From Bog-159 sp963756605 (lineage in GTDB: Bacteria > Acidobacteriota > Terriglobia > Bryobacterales > Bryobacteraceae): a stretch of DNA of 64,000 nt. Made by a program: the position numbers and the translations under genes. The stretch is taken from the NCBI GenBank assembly GCA_963756605.1, contig CAVWOT010000030.1:310001-374000 (forward strand), in the 5' to 3' direction. Below the pieces are notes generated by a model. The model ran no database searches. It worked only from the letters and a program-made list of their open reading frames with translations, and was not told the origin of the DNA. This document shows, piece by piece, positions 1 to 9,021 of the stretch. Within the stretch, counting starts at the first letter, position 1, and the number at the start of each line of letters is the position of its first letter.

Positions 1-579
1 GACTTATTGCTAACCGGCGTGATCGTGCATGACATCGGCAAAGTGTACGAGTTGAGTTACGAGCGCGGCTTCAGTTACAGTGACGAAGGCCAGTTACTCG
101 GGCACATGCTGATTGCCGTGCGGCTGATCGGAGATAAGCTGCGCGATATTCCCGATTTTCCACCCCGGCTGCGTTCGCTGGTCGAGCACATGATCATCAG
201 CCATCATGGGCAACTGGAGTACGGATCGCCCAAGACGCCTGTTTTTCCGGAAGCCATGATGCTGCACTATCTCGACGATATGGATTCCAAAATGGAATGC
301 ATGCGCCACCTGGTCGAGACGGATCGCCAGATGGCGGGCAACTTCACCAGTTATAGCCAGAGTCTCGAGCGTGTGGTGCTGAAGACCGAGCGGTACCTGG
401 CGGGTCCGATTGCGGTTAACGGATGTGCGGCTGCCAGCGCGCCGGCCACTCCGCCCACCAAGGCTACGGCCGCGCAAGCTCCCAAACCGGCTCCCGTAGT
501 GTCGCAGGAGCGCACTTCCCCCTTCGGCAACAAGCTGCTCGAAGCCTTGCACACCGTCGAGGTTAAGCGAGAGAGTTGA
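1..579 (+). CDS. 3'-5' exoribonuclease, YhaM-type HD domain protein (5' end outside window)
   Basis: The frame is open from the first base, so the gene begins upstream of the window and only the C-terminal ~190 residues are seen. The visible part carries the HD-domain metal motif VHDIGK near its start, a following ISHHG segment and LHYLDDMDSK, the order found in YhaM-family 3'-5' exoribonucleases, which normally have an OB-fold before the HD domain (it would lie outside). The last ~50 residues are Ala/Pro-rich and probably unstructured. The stop overlaps the start of the next gene (TGATG), so the two are likely translated together. Family call is by motif recognition; a generic HD hydrolase is the alternative. 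Confidence 0.75.
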   Translation, partial: DLLLTGVIVHDIGKVYELSYERGFSYSDEGQLLGHMLIAVRLIGDKLRDIPDFPPRLRSLVEHMIISHHGQLEYGSPKTPVFPEAMMLHYLDDMDSKMECMRHLVETDRQMAGNFTSYSQSLERVVLKTERYLAGPIAVNGCAAASAPATPPTKATAAQAPKPAPVVSQERTSPFGNKLLEALHTVEVKRES

Positions 580-953
580 TGCGCCGAGCCGCCCCGCGCC
601 CCGTCCCGCCGCCGCTCGAGTTACTCTGTCTCAATGCCCTGTGGTCGCTGGGGCAAGGCAGCGTGAAGGATGTGCGTGAACTGGTGGCTCCCAGCCGTCC
701 GCTGGCCTACACGACGGTGATGACGGTGCTCGACCGGCTGGCCCGGCGTGGGGTGGTCACCCGGCGCAAAGCGGGCCGCGCGTTTGTCTACGATCCCGCT
801 GTATCGCGCGACGCTATGCGCCGTCTGGCGCTGCAGGAGTTCCTGGATTCGTATTTCGAGAGTTCCTCGCACGAGCTGTTGCAGTTTCTTGAGGGCGAGC
901 TGCGTGGCGCGCCGCCGGCGCCGGGCGGCAGCCTTGACCCCGTCCTGCTCTAA
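579..953 (+). CDS. BlaI/MecI-family transcriptional repressor
   Basis: A protein of ~124 residues with the winged-helix pattern of BlaI/MecI repressors: LELLCLNALW, then VKDVRELV, then AYTTVMTVLDRLARRGVVTRR, followed by a C-terminal dimerisation helix region ending in FLEGELRG. I chose the ATG at 579 because it overlaps the preceding stop as TGATG; a TTG one codon earlier is also open. Family members repress antibiotic-response or copper/energy genes and are often paired with a BlaR1 metalloprotease; no BlaR1 is seen here. The partner upstream is an RNA-decay enzyme, so the target is unclear. It converges on the metalloprotease gene and their 3' ends overlap by 4 bases. Confidence 0.85.
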   Translation: MRRAAPRPVPPPLELLCLNALWSLGQGSVKDVRELVAPSRPLAYTTVMTVLDRLARRGVVTRRKAGRAFVYDPAVSRDAMRRLALQEFLDSYFESSSHELLQFLEGELRGAPPAPGGSLDPVLL

Positions 954-3610
954 ATCGCGGCAATATTGATATAGAACGGCATACTCAGGTCACCATCCTG
1001 TGACACTGTTACCGGCACCTGCTGGCCCACCACCGACGCGGCCAACGCGAACTGTATCAGCACATTCCCCGACCCGTCCTGCGCCTGTTGGATAGTGAAC
1101 ACGGGAATGCTCACGCCGCCTTCAGCCACTCCGATGCGGCTGGGAGTCGAGACCACTCCCTGGGCAGTGCCGCTCACAACCAACGTGATGGTGTCGCCTG
1201 GCGCCGGGGGCTCGGCCACATCCAAGGGGACTCCCGCGGCCGATAGTACGCTCACGATGGCCGGCGGCGGGGGATCGATCTGCAAGATGATCGAATAAGC
1301 CTGGACGGCGCCATTCGAGAAGGTCATCACCGCCGGTCCGATGGGCATGGGTCCGTTCGCATTGGCTACCGGAATGACAAAGTTAATCTGCGTTGGCGAA
1401 GCGTACAGGATCTGCGCGCTCGCCCCGCCCACGGTCATCGACGGAGCGCCGCTGGAGGCCAGCAGGTTCTGGCCAAACATGTAAGCGTTAGCCCCCGGGT
1501 ATAGGCTGTTTTGCAACGGGTAGAAGGCGTTACTAACCGGGAGATTGATGATTGGCAGGCCGGGGCCAGCCGGCACGACCTGGAAGCCCGAGGTTTGCTG
1601 ATAAACCTGGAAGCCCGAGATCACGCTGGCGACGCTGGACTGCTGCAGGGCGGATGGCGACACAGTGACATTGGCGATGGCATGGGAGATGCCATTTACG
1701 GGAGGGAGCACCCATAAACGCCGCACGGCGACATCGCCAGAGCCGAACCCGAGAGTCGTCATGCCATCCGTGAACTGCATGGTGGAGCTAGTGACATGCA
1801 CCATGGCCGAAACTCCTTGCGGCAGTTGCAAGATGGAGATGTTAGCCTGCGGCGGATTGGTCTGCGGATAAAAGTAAGTGAAGCTACCCGGTGTCTGCGA
1901 AACCAGGAAGGTCGAGTTCTGGCCGTCCGGATTATATACATTGATTGTGGCGATCTGGCTGCTGGCGCCCGGCGGCGGCATCACCGTGACCGACCCGGAC
2001 TGGCTGGTGGAACCAGATTGGTTGGCGGAGTAAGCCACGGTAACTTGCCCCGGCAGGCTGTCGAAGTAAACCTGGCTACTCGCGGTTAAGCCGGTTCCGT
2101 TGATCGTGACAGAGCCATCGGCATTCACGTTTACGGACGTGATCGAGGGAGGCGGGTTCTGGACCACTTGAATGGCCTGCGGCAGCACGAAGATATCGTC
2201 GGGCAGCGTGAATAACAGATGCTCGGGACCGATGGCCGGCGGCGATGGATAGTTGAAGAAGATCGCCATCAGCGACACGTCGAGCGAACCCTGGATATCC
2301 TGATAAACGTTGGTTCCGTAATCCGGCAACCAGCCGCCGGGAGCGCCCAGCGCCGCGACACTCTGGACCGCCGTCGAGTTAGTTCCGTATGTAATTCCCG
2401 TGCCCTGTGCCACCACCTGCGGAAGTACATTCGGATTCCCCGCGTTCAGATACGCCGGCTGTAAATAACCGGGCTGGCTCGCAGGGTACTGATAAGGAGG
2501 GTACCAGTAGCTAGTAACATCGAATATTTCCAGCGCCGATCTGGGCTCTACGGAGAAGTTAATACCACTTACACTGGCGCCTTGCGCAATGGGGATGGAT
2601 GTGAACTGAGAAGAGTCCCACGTTCCTGGATAGAAAGTGCTCACGAAGGGCGGGCTGGCGGAAACCAGGTTATCATTGAGATCCCAGGGGCCGGCGATGT
2701 TAGAAGTTGGCGGCAACGGGTGCACATAAACGTAGTAAGTGCCCGGAGGCAAGCCGTCTATCTCATATGTCCCATCCGGATTAGTCAGGTTACTGACCGC
2801 CGAACCGTTAGCCTCGATGGCCACCACGGAAGCCATGTGTACGCCCTGGCTGCCCATGGTCACCTGACCGCTGATGGAACCATAGCCGGCCGGGAAACCG
2901 CCCGCGGGATATAGCAGCGAGACACTGGCGATATCGTCGGCATCGAGCGGCCGGGCGCGGTTGGTAGCCCGCGATACCGCGGTGGACATGGTGGCGGATG
3001 TATAAGTGTGCTGTAAGCCGATAGCATGCCCGATCTCGTGAATCAGAGTCAGTAAGAAGGATTCCGAGTAACTTGGCCCCGTATAACCTTCATAACCATT
3101 GGCGGCCGCCCCCGGCAGCGGCACCATGTTGCTGTTCAGGAATATCTGGGAGGACTGGATCGGGACAAATTGGGTTCCATCCGCGGCGGTGGCTACGGTG
3201 TTAACGGGCACCTGCAGTGTGGCATACGCCAGCACTCCCGGCGGGATCTGATCGGTGAATGCCACTTCACCACCCGGTACGCTTTGGCTCGTGCCGGCGA
3301 TCTGTAGCCCGCCAAAGGCGACCCGCAACGCCGAACTGGGCAGCGCGTTCCAGACCTGTGTGGCATTGCGGATCTGCTGGACGAGCGAAGGAAAGCTGTC
3401 ATTCGCCGTAAAACTGCTGGGGCCGGCGTTCGAGACAAAGAAGGTAACCGTGTTGTCAGGGAGCGCGGTCAAATCGAATTTTTCAAAGGCCAGCGAGTAC
3501 TGCGGCGAGGAAGTCAGATAATGGACGTAGTGGTAGTAGGCCGCCAACGGGGTCACGGCGATAGCGAGCACGCCCGCTATGGAGGGCCATCGCTTGAGCC
3601 GCACCAGCAT
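950..3610 (-). CDS. Secreted matrixin-like zinc metalloprotease with CarboxypepD_reg and IPT-like domains
   Basis: 886 residues. A hydrophobic N-terminus (about residues 10-30) suggests export. The zinc site HEIGHAIGLQH is at about 191-201, the extended HExxHxxGxxH motif of M10/matrixin proteases, with a Met-containing SATMS turn shortly after. A carboxypeptidase-regulatory-like beta domain follows (about 244-298, GTYEIDGLPPGTYYVYV), then an IPT/TIG-like segment (about 490-540), and a C-terminal region with YPGANAYMFGQNL and SPTQINFVIPV that resembles the Solibacter-type C-terminal domain (TIGR03437). Start overlaps the upstream gene's stop as TAATG, implying translational coupling with the small secreted protein. 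Probable role: extracellular or surface protease; substrate unknown. Confidence 0.8.
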   Translation of the reverse strand: MLVRLKRWPSIAGVLAIAVTPLAAYYHYVHYLTSSPQYSLAFEKFDLTALPDNTVTFFVSNAGPSSFTANDSFPSLVQQIRNATQVWNALPSSALRVAFGGLQIAGTSQSVPGGEVAFTDQIPPGVLAYATLQVPVNTVATAADGTQFVPIQSSQIFLNSNMVPLPGAAANGYEGYTGPSYSESFLLTLIHEIGHAIGLQHTYTSATMSTAVSRATNRARPLDADDIASVSLLYPAGGFPAGYGSISGQVTMGSQGVHMASVVAIEANGSAVSNLTNPDGTYEIDGLPPGTYYVYVHPLPPTSNIAGPWDLNDNLVSASPPFVSTFYPGTWDSSQFTSIPIAQGASVSGINFSVEPRSALEIFDVTSYWYPPYQYPASQPGYLQPAYLNAGNPNVLPQVVAQGTGITYGTNSTAVQSVAALGAPGGWLPDYGTNVYQDIQGSLDVSLMAIFFNYPSPPAIGPEHLLFTLPDDIFVLPQAIQVVQNPPPSITSVNVNADGSVTINGTGLTASSQVYFDSLPGQVTVAYSANQSGSTSQSGSVTVMPPPGASSQIATINVYNPDGQNSTFLVSQTPGSFTYFYPQTNPPQANISILQLPQGVSAMVHVTSSTMQFTDGMTTLGFGSGDVAVRRLWVLPPVNGISHAIANVTVSPSALQQSSVASVISGFQVYQQTSGFQVVPAGPGLPIINLPVSNAFYPLQNSLYPGANAYMFGQNLLASSGAPSMTVGGASAQILYASPTQINFVIPVANANGPMPIGPAVMTFSNGAVQAYSIILQIDPPPPAIVSVLSAAGVPLDVAEPPAPGDTITLVVSGTAQGVVSTPSRIGVAEGGVSIPVFTIQQAQDGSGNVLIQFALAASVVGQQVPVTVSQDGDLSMPFYINIAAI

Positions 3611-4164
3611 TACGTCGTGCCTCCCGTGGTGATGGCCGAGATCAATTGCGAAAGCGGCATGCTGATGGGCTGGCTCTGGACCGCCAGCCCGGTGGCGGGC
3701 GCCAGGACAGTTTCGGTGGACGGCATCTGCGCGGCGGTCAGATTACCCGCCGTTCCCAGCAGGTTGAACACGCCTTGGGTGAAGCCCATGGTATAAGTCT
3801 GGCCGCGGCTCGACTTCCACAAAAACAGGACGTATTGCTGACCGGTGACCAACTGCGGCACACCGGGACAAATCTGCCGCATGCCTTTGGCGGTTCCGCC
3901 GGGAACCATCACATCGATGGTGCTTTGGCTGGGGCCCTTCCACTGGGCCACGACGTTCACCGTATAGTGCGTGTAGATGGAAGAACCGGTGAAGGAGGCC
4001 GAAGATGCGGCGACCTGCGCCTGCACGATGGTGGTGGATTTTGAAATCAGGTCGTTGAGGCTGAGCAGTTCTAAGGTGGCACTCCAAGCCGGTGCAGCCC
4101 AAAGGGCCAGGCACAGCGCCGCGCGCACGGATTTCAGCACATTGTCGGGGGAGGCAATTGGCAT
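3610..4164 (-). CDS. Small secreted protein, function unknown, coupled to metalloprotease
   Basis: 184 residues beginning with a signal peptide (basic start, hydrophobic stretch LCLALWAAPAWSA, likely cleavage near residue 29). The mature part is a beta-rich domain (TLELLSLNDLISKSTTIVQAQV, YTHYTVNVVAQWKG) of the sort seen in acidobacterial proteins placed directly before matrixin-like proteases; I do not recognise a characterised family. The stop codon overlaps the protease start by one base (TAATG), so the two proteins are made in step. It may be a propeptide-like partner, inhibitor or co-secreted factor; that is inference from coupling only. A TATAAT box lies at 4196-4201 on the same strand but without a convincing -35. 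Confidence 0.7.
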   Translation of the reverse strand: MPIASPDNVLKSVRAALCLALWAAPAWSATLELLSLNDLISKSTTIVQAQVAASSASFTGSSIYTHYTVNVVAQWKGPSQSTIDVMVPGGTAKGMRQICPGVPQLVTGQQYVLFLWKSSRGQTYTMGFTQGVFNLLGTAGNLTAAQMPSTETVLAPATGLAVQSQPISMPLSQLISAITTGGTT

Positions 4165-4267
4165 ACCGTTACAATTGATTGATACTAAAAGACTTATTAT
4201 AGCATGGGCGGAGCTGGCTGGGTTGCCTGGACACGCGCTCGTGGCGGCATGCCCCAGCGGGTGATAC

Positions 4268-5637
4268 TCACTTCGTTATATTGATGAGAACCGTCACGCC
4301 GCCGTTACTGTCCGGTGCGACCAGGTCCGGCAGGTCGGCTTTGGGCGACTGCCCATGCAGATTCTCGAATAAGACTTGGCCCAGCCCGCCACCCGCTCCC
4401 ACGGCGAATGGCGCTAGAAATGTACCGTCTCCCTTGCCCAGCGCGATTCCGATGCTCCCATCCGCCGGGAGCAGGAGGTCCGGGATACCGTCGCCATTCA
4501 CATCCCCGATCTGGGCGGGGAGTTCGTCGACAAACGGGAATGGAATGTTCTGCTGGATCAACTTAAGCCCTCCTTTTCCATTGCCGAGATAAATACTGGC
4601 TGTGGCGGTGAATTCAGTTGCCACCGCGTCCAGATTCCCATCCCGATTTAGGTCGGCCAGCATGATCGCGATCGGTGTACCTTTACCGTTGATAGTGGTG
4701 ACTGTGAATCCGCCCTGCTGGTTGTTCAGCAGAACGTACAGCGCGCCGGTGACACCCCCGTTGACACTCGGTTCCACCCCGACGATGTCAGTCCATCCGT
4801 CATTATTCAAGTCTCCGGCCGCGATCCAGGCATAGCCGGGGTATGGCGGCGCCGGACTGATGGTCACGGGCGCTTGAAAGGTCCCATCCCCATTTCCCAG
4901 GGCCAATTCGTTGGAGGAATCCGCGAAGTCCGGTTTCCCGTCATGGTTGAAATCCCCGAGCACCATGTTAATGGTGGGGCCGACCGGAATAACGCTCGCC
5001 AGCCGGAAGGTACCGTCTCCGTTGCCCAGGTATGCGCCCACTCCTCCCAGCCCATTGGCCCCGACCAGCAGATCCGGAATGCCGTCGCCGTTCAGATCCC
5101 CCGTGATCGGGCAGCCCACGCCGGACACCGCGAAGGATGGTCCTGTAGTATAAGGGGCACTGGCGTTTCCGGTGCCCAGAAGAACGGTGATCCCTTGCGT
5201 GGTGGGCACCGCCAAGTCCGGCTTACCATCGCCATTGAAATCCGCCGCTGCACCGCAGTTGCCGCCGCCGGGCACCGGAGTCCATTTGCCGTCGATAAAC
5301 GTGCCGTTGCCCTGGTTGAGCAGTACGGACACGGATTGGTTCAGCCCAGTGACGATGTCGTTCACGCCATTGTTCCGCAAATCCTTCACTACCACGCTGT
5401 ACCACCCATTGGTGTTCGCCACAGGGTAATTTATCGGCGGCGCGAATTTGTGCTCGCCCAAGCCGAGGGAGACATCACCATCGCTGCTCACCGGATCCCG
5501 TCGCCGTTGACATCAGCTACGGATACATGCCCACCAGAAGAGGGATAGTCGCGCCGCGCAAAAAACTTCGGTTGCGTGATCGTAGGCGCGGCGAGCGCGC
5601 TACAGCACAGAATCGAAAGCAGGACGGCGCTTCTCAT
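4268..5637 (-). pseudogene. Decayed VCBS/FG-GAP repeat protein (tandem copy with internal deletion and frameshift)
   Basis: A near-identical copy of the intact VCBS gene at 6474-8603. A good ribosome site (GGAGGTGA) and ATG at 5637 open a frame with the same signal peptide and first repeat (ending VSVADVNGDGIR), which stops at a TGA near 5490. The downstream 4268-5491 part is open in another frame (GTG at 5491) and matches the last ~400 residues of the intact copy. Against the intact gene about 0.76 kb is missing, joining the first repeat to a later one out of frame. Recombination between the similar repeats is the simple explanation. A shortened protein from the internal GTG would lack a signal peptide. 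Confidence 0.85.
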
Positions 5638-5710
5638 CGGCGGTCACCTCCGAGATACTGCCCACTTACGTGGGTCACAGTATGTCCAGTATATACCAGT
5701 CTGCAGCGAC

Positions 5711-6307
5711 TTAGACCGGCCAAGCGACGATTCGGCGGAAATCAGAGTGGGCCAGCAGTTCCGGTACCGGCTGATAGCCAGGAAAGGTGACGAGCGCGAC
5801 CTGGAGGCCCGATCGTCTGGCGTGCTTCATGGCTGGGATGCAGTCGGTGTCGTTTGTTGCCAGCGCAATCAGATCGACAGAGCGATTGGACGAGAGATTC
5901 GCCATGTCGATGCCGATCCGCATGTCCACACCTTTCTGTTCGAATTCCGGGTGAAAATCGGCATCTGTTAGCGGTTGGCCAGGAGTGTAAGGGATTCGGT
6001 TGTTGTTGATGACAAAGCCGCGAAATTTGAGTAATCCCAACCGTACCGAGAAAAGGTCTTTGTACGAAAGCGTCTTGAGCCAGGCGTCACTTCCCGTGAA
6101 CGTCGTGCTTTGGCCGGAGACAGGAAGGACGGCGGTACCGTTATACGGCGCGCAATCGTAGTACATGATCCGGTGGATGGTCTCGCCCGCGATGGCGCAG
6201 GCCAGTCCGATTTTCTCTATGTAAGCTGGATCGTAAGTTTTCCCCGCATGTCTGGCGTGCACACGGACGTGGCCGCCGTCGAGCATGACCGCGATCTTGC
6301 CGGGCAT
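5711..6307 (-). CDS. NYN-domain (LabA/DUF88-like) putative endoribonuclease
   Basis: About 198 residues from the ATG at 6307. The start KIAVMLDGGHVRV gives the first acidic residue of the NYN (PIN-like) fold; later VDLIALATNDTDCIPAMKHARRSGLQVALV gives the second acidic cluster and the hydrophobic strand typical of LabA/DUF88 proteins, which are Mg-dependent RNases. The frame is open upstream to 6466, but a terminator-like hairpin at 6317-6345 lies in that stretch and the family fold starts at KIAVM, so I prefer 6307. No clear ribosome site is seen. It sits alone between two copies of a VCBS gene, an unusual location for an intracellular RNase. Confidence 0.75.
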   Translation of the reverse strand: MPGKIAVMLDGGHVRVHARHAGKTYDPAYIEKIGLACAIAGETIHRIMYYDCAPYNGTAVLPVSGQSTTFTGSDAWLKTLSYKDLFSVRLGLLKFRGFVINNNRIPYTPGQPLTDADFHPEFEQKGVDMRIGIDMANLSSNRSVDLIALATNDTDCIPAMKHARRSGLQVALVTFPGYQPVPELLAHSDFRRIVAWPV

Positions 6308-6345
6308 AAAAGTAAAAGGCCCAAAGGGTGGAACCCAATGGGCCT
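6308..6345 (-). terminator. Hairpin plus T-rich tract directly before the NYN gene
   Basis: On the reverse strand AGGCCCA (6339-6345) pairs perfectly with TGGGCCT (6317-6323), with an inner GGGT/ACCC stem, and is followed by TTTTACTTTT running into the ATG at 6307. This has the form of a Rho-independent terminator. It lies about 130 bases past the stop of the VCBS gene and can end that transcript. Because it abuts the NYN start codon it could also act as a leader attenuator for that gene. Confidence 0.6.
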
Positions 6346-6473
6346 CGTATAGTGCTCGCCTACGAGCGTAGCGGATAGACTGCGATGGCCTTTCGACCAC
6401 CAAACTGAAGTATGACACAATGGCCGCAATTTCGCAATTGCGACAGTCGGCCGGACCGCCGCACACCTGTATC

Positions 6474-8603
6474 TCACTTGGTAATGTTGATCAGCACCGT
6501 CACGCCGCCGTTACTGTCCGGCGCGACCAAGTCCGGCAGGTCGGCTTTCGGCGACCGCCCGTGCAGATTCTCGAATAAGACTTGGCCCAACCCGCCACCC
6601 GCTCCCACGGCGAACGGCGCCAAGAATGTGCCATCTCCCTTGCCCAGCGCGATCCCGATACTGCCGTCCGCCGGCAGCACGAGGTCTGGGATTCCATCGC
6701 CATTCACATCCCCGATCTGGGCGGGGAGTTCGTCGACAAACGGGAATGGAATGTTCTGCTGGATCAACTTAAGCCCTCCTTTTCCATTGCCGAGATAAAC
6801 ACTGGCCGTGGCGTTGCCATCTTCGGTAGCTATGGCGTCCAGGTTTCCATCCCTGTTCAGATCGCGTAACATGATCGCAATCGGTCCGCCGCTGTCGGTG
6901 ATCGTGGTAAGCGTGAAGCCGCCTTCCTGGTCATTCAGCAGAACGTATAGCGCGCCCTTTACGCCCCCGTCAACACTCCATTCCACGCCCACAATGTCAG
7001 TCCATCCGTCATTATTCAAGTCCCCAGCGGCGATCCAACTGTAACCAGGGTATGGCGGCGCAGGATTGATGGTCACTGGCGATTGAAAGGTCCCATCGCC
7101 GTTCCCCAGAGCCAATTCGTTAGAGGAGTCCGCGAAGTCCGGTTTCCCATCGTGGTTGAAATCGCCCAGCACCATGTTAATGGTGGGGCCGACCGGAATA
7201 ACGCTCGCCAGCCGGAAGGTGCCGTCTCCGTTGCCCAAGTAGGCGCCTACTCCTCCCAGCCCACTGGCCCCGACCAGCAGATCCGGAATGCCGTCGCCGT
7301 TCAAGTCCCCCGTGATCGGGCAGCCCACGCCAGATACCGCAAACGATGGTCCGGTAGCGTAAGGGGCACTGGCGTTTCCGGTGCCCAATAGAACGGTGAT
7401 CCCTTGCGTGGTGGGAACCGCCAAATCCGGCTTGCCATCACCGTTGAAATCCGCCGCTGCGCCGCAGTTGCCGGCGCCTGGCACCGAAGTCCATTTGCCG
7501 TCGATAAACGTGCCGTTGCCTTGGTTGAGCAGCACGGACACGGATTGGTTCAGCCCAGTGACGATGTCGTTCACGCCATTGTTGCGCAGATCCTTTACCA
7601 CCACGCTGAACCACCCGTTGGTGTTCGCCACAGGATAATTAATCGGCGGCGCGAATTTGTGGTCGCCCAAGCCGAGTGCGACATCGCCGTAGCTGCTCAC
7701 CAGATCCGGTATGTGATCTCCGTTTACGTCGCCGACAGCGACCTGATTGCCCGTAATGGAGATTTGGGTATGGATCGGAAATCCTCCGTGTCCGTCATTC
7801 CAATAGATGGTGGCGCCGGGCACTACGATATCCGGATGGCCGTCGCCGTTTACATCGGCGACCGAGATGAAGATTGGGGAACTGCCGCCATAAAATACCG
7901 GAGTCTGAAAGGTACCGTTGCCATTGCCGAAGGACACCAGGATTCCATTCGATTTGCCGGTTGGGCTGTAGGTCAGTGCGAGGTCGAGATTGCCATCTCC
8001 GTTAAAGTCTGCCGTAGCAACAGCACGCACCGGCGGAGAATAGGCATCGCCAGAAATGGCCAGGACGAGCATGCCAGAACTAAAAACACCACCCCCTTTG
8101 CCAGCGAACAACCAAATGCCGCTGCTGCCTGAAGCGACAACGTCTGGAATGCCGTCACCGTTGAAGTCTCCCACAACCGGGTTCCCAACCGTGACGTCGG
8201 TACCCGCTGAATACAAAATTGGCGCTTGGAAGGTCCCATCGCCGTTGCCAAAACAGACGCCGATTCCTGCCCCGGGGCGCAAGCCGGCGGGTCCCCCGCC
8301 GATAACCAGATCCACCTTACCATCCCCGTTCAGATCAACCGGTACTCCACCGTTGATAACCTCCCACTGTACGTCCGAGTTAGTAGGTGCCCGAAAAGTG
8401 CCGTTGCCATTTCCCAGCAAGACGCTAACGGTGGGAAAACCGCCGACCCCGATGATATCCGGTTTGCCATCGCCGTTGACATCGGCTACGGATACATACA
8501 CACCTCCAGAGGGATAGTCGCGCCGTGCGAAAAACTTGGGTTGCGTGATAGTGGGTGCGGCGAGCGCGCTACAGCACAGAATTAGCAAAACCGCGTTTCT
8601 CAT
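6474..8603 (-). CDS. Secreted VCBS/FG-GAP repeat protein
   Basis: 709 residues. Signal peptide at the start (VLLILCCSALAAP), then a chain of VCBS/FG-GAP units built around D-x-N-x-D-G calcium-binding loops (ADVNGDGKPDIIG, GDFNGDGIPDVVA, GDLNGDGIPDLLV and others), i.e. a beta-propeller surface protein like the integrin alpha-chain N-terminus. A ribosome site GGAGGG sits just before the ATG at 8603. Such proteins are exported and often bind ligands or polysaccharides; the partner here is unknown. The decayed copy at 4268-5637 shares its ends almost exactly. Confidence 0.9.
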   Translation of the reverse strand: MRNAVLLILCCSALAAPTITQPKFFARRDYPSGGVYVSVADVNGDGKPDIIGVGGFPTVSVLLGNGNGTFRAPTNSDVQWEVINGGVPVDLNGDGKVDLVIGGGPAGLRPGAGIGVCFGNGDGTFQAPILYSAGTDVTVGNPVVGDFNGDGIPDVVASGSSGIWLFAGKGGGVFSSGMLVLAISGDAYSPPVRAVATADFNGDGNLDLALTYSPTGKSNGILVSFGNGNGTFQTPVFYGGSSPIFISVADVNGDGHPDIVVPGATIYWNDGHGGFPIHTQISITGNQVAVGDVNGDHIPDLVSSYGDVALGLGDHKFAPPINYPVANTNGWFSVVVKDLRNNGVNDIVTGLNQSVSVLLNQGNGTFIDGKWTSVPGAGNCGAAADFNGDGKPDLAVPTTQGITVLLGTGNASAPYATGPSFAVSGVGCPITGDLNGDGIPDLLVGASGLGGVGAYLGNGDGTFRLASVIPVGPTINMVLGDFNHDGKPDFADSSNELALGNGDGTFQSPVTINPAPPYPGYSWIAAGDLNNDGWTDIVGVEWSVDGGVKGALYVLLNDQEGGFTLTTITDSGGPIAIMLRDLNRDGNLDAIATEDGNATASVYLGNGKGGLKLIQQNIPFPFVDELPAQIGDVNGDGIPDLVLPADGSIGIALGKGDGTFLAPFAVGAGGGLGQVLFENLHGRSPKADLPDLVAPDSNGGVTVLINITK

Positions 8604-8629
8604 CGAGCACCCTCCGTGGCTCGGCGCCG

Positions 8630-8920
8630 CTACGCCGCGATTTCGCGCAGCACTTCCGGATGCAGCTCCGCGACCCGAATCAGCGTCTTGGCCGTCCCAC
8701 TCGACGCGCGGCGCCCTGCGCCCAGCAGGGCCGCGAACTGCGCCTGCGTCAGGCCGGACTTGAGCCGTGCTCGCGTGATGGGTGAATGCGGCTCGACGGT
8801 GGTCCGCTTGCCGCGCCCGGCTTTTATTTCGTTCCCCTTCGAGAACCTCTTGCCAAATGTTACGGCCGGCCTCTCGTTTGTGCAGTCACGTAACCCGCCT
8901 GCAGCCGGATTTCGCACCAT
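8630..8920 (-). pseudogene. XRE/HigA-type antitoxin-like DNA-binding protein lacking its recognition helix
   Basis: From an ATG at 8920 the frame encodes about 96 residues. The C-terminal part reads SPITRARLKSGLTQAQFAALLG then directly AGRRASSGTAKTLIRVAELHPEVL. Antitoxin-type XRE proteins of this kind normally have about 11 more residues (the recognition helix and W-x-Q-G turn, V-S-x-R-T-L-Q-x-W-E-Q) between LLG and GRR. The frame is kept, so an in-frame loss is likely, and DNA binding by the usual helix would be lost. No toxin gene is adjacent. It could still be expressed as a dimerisation-only fragment. Confidence 0.55.
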
Positions 8921-9021
8921 GAACTCCTGCAGCTTTAAACTCCGGGAAACCGCTTGCTCACGCGCGCGGCTCGGAATTGCGCGCGCGGTTCGGAAGTGCG
9001 CGTGCGGCACGGAAAACGCAG

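Noticed and set aside
4196..4201. TATAAT upstream of the small secreted protein as a strong promoter
   Set aside because: A -10-like hexamer exists, but the bases at the -35 distance do not resemble TTGACA, so I mention it only inside the gene entry.
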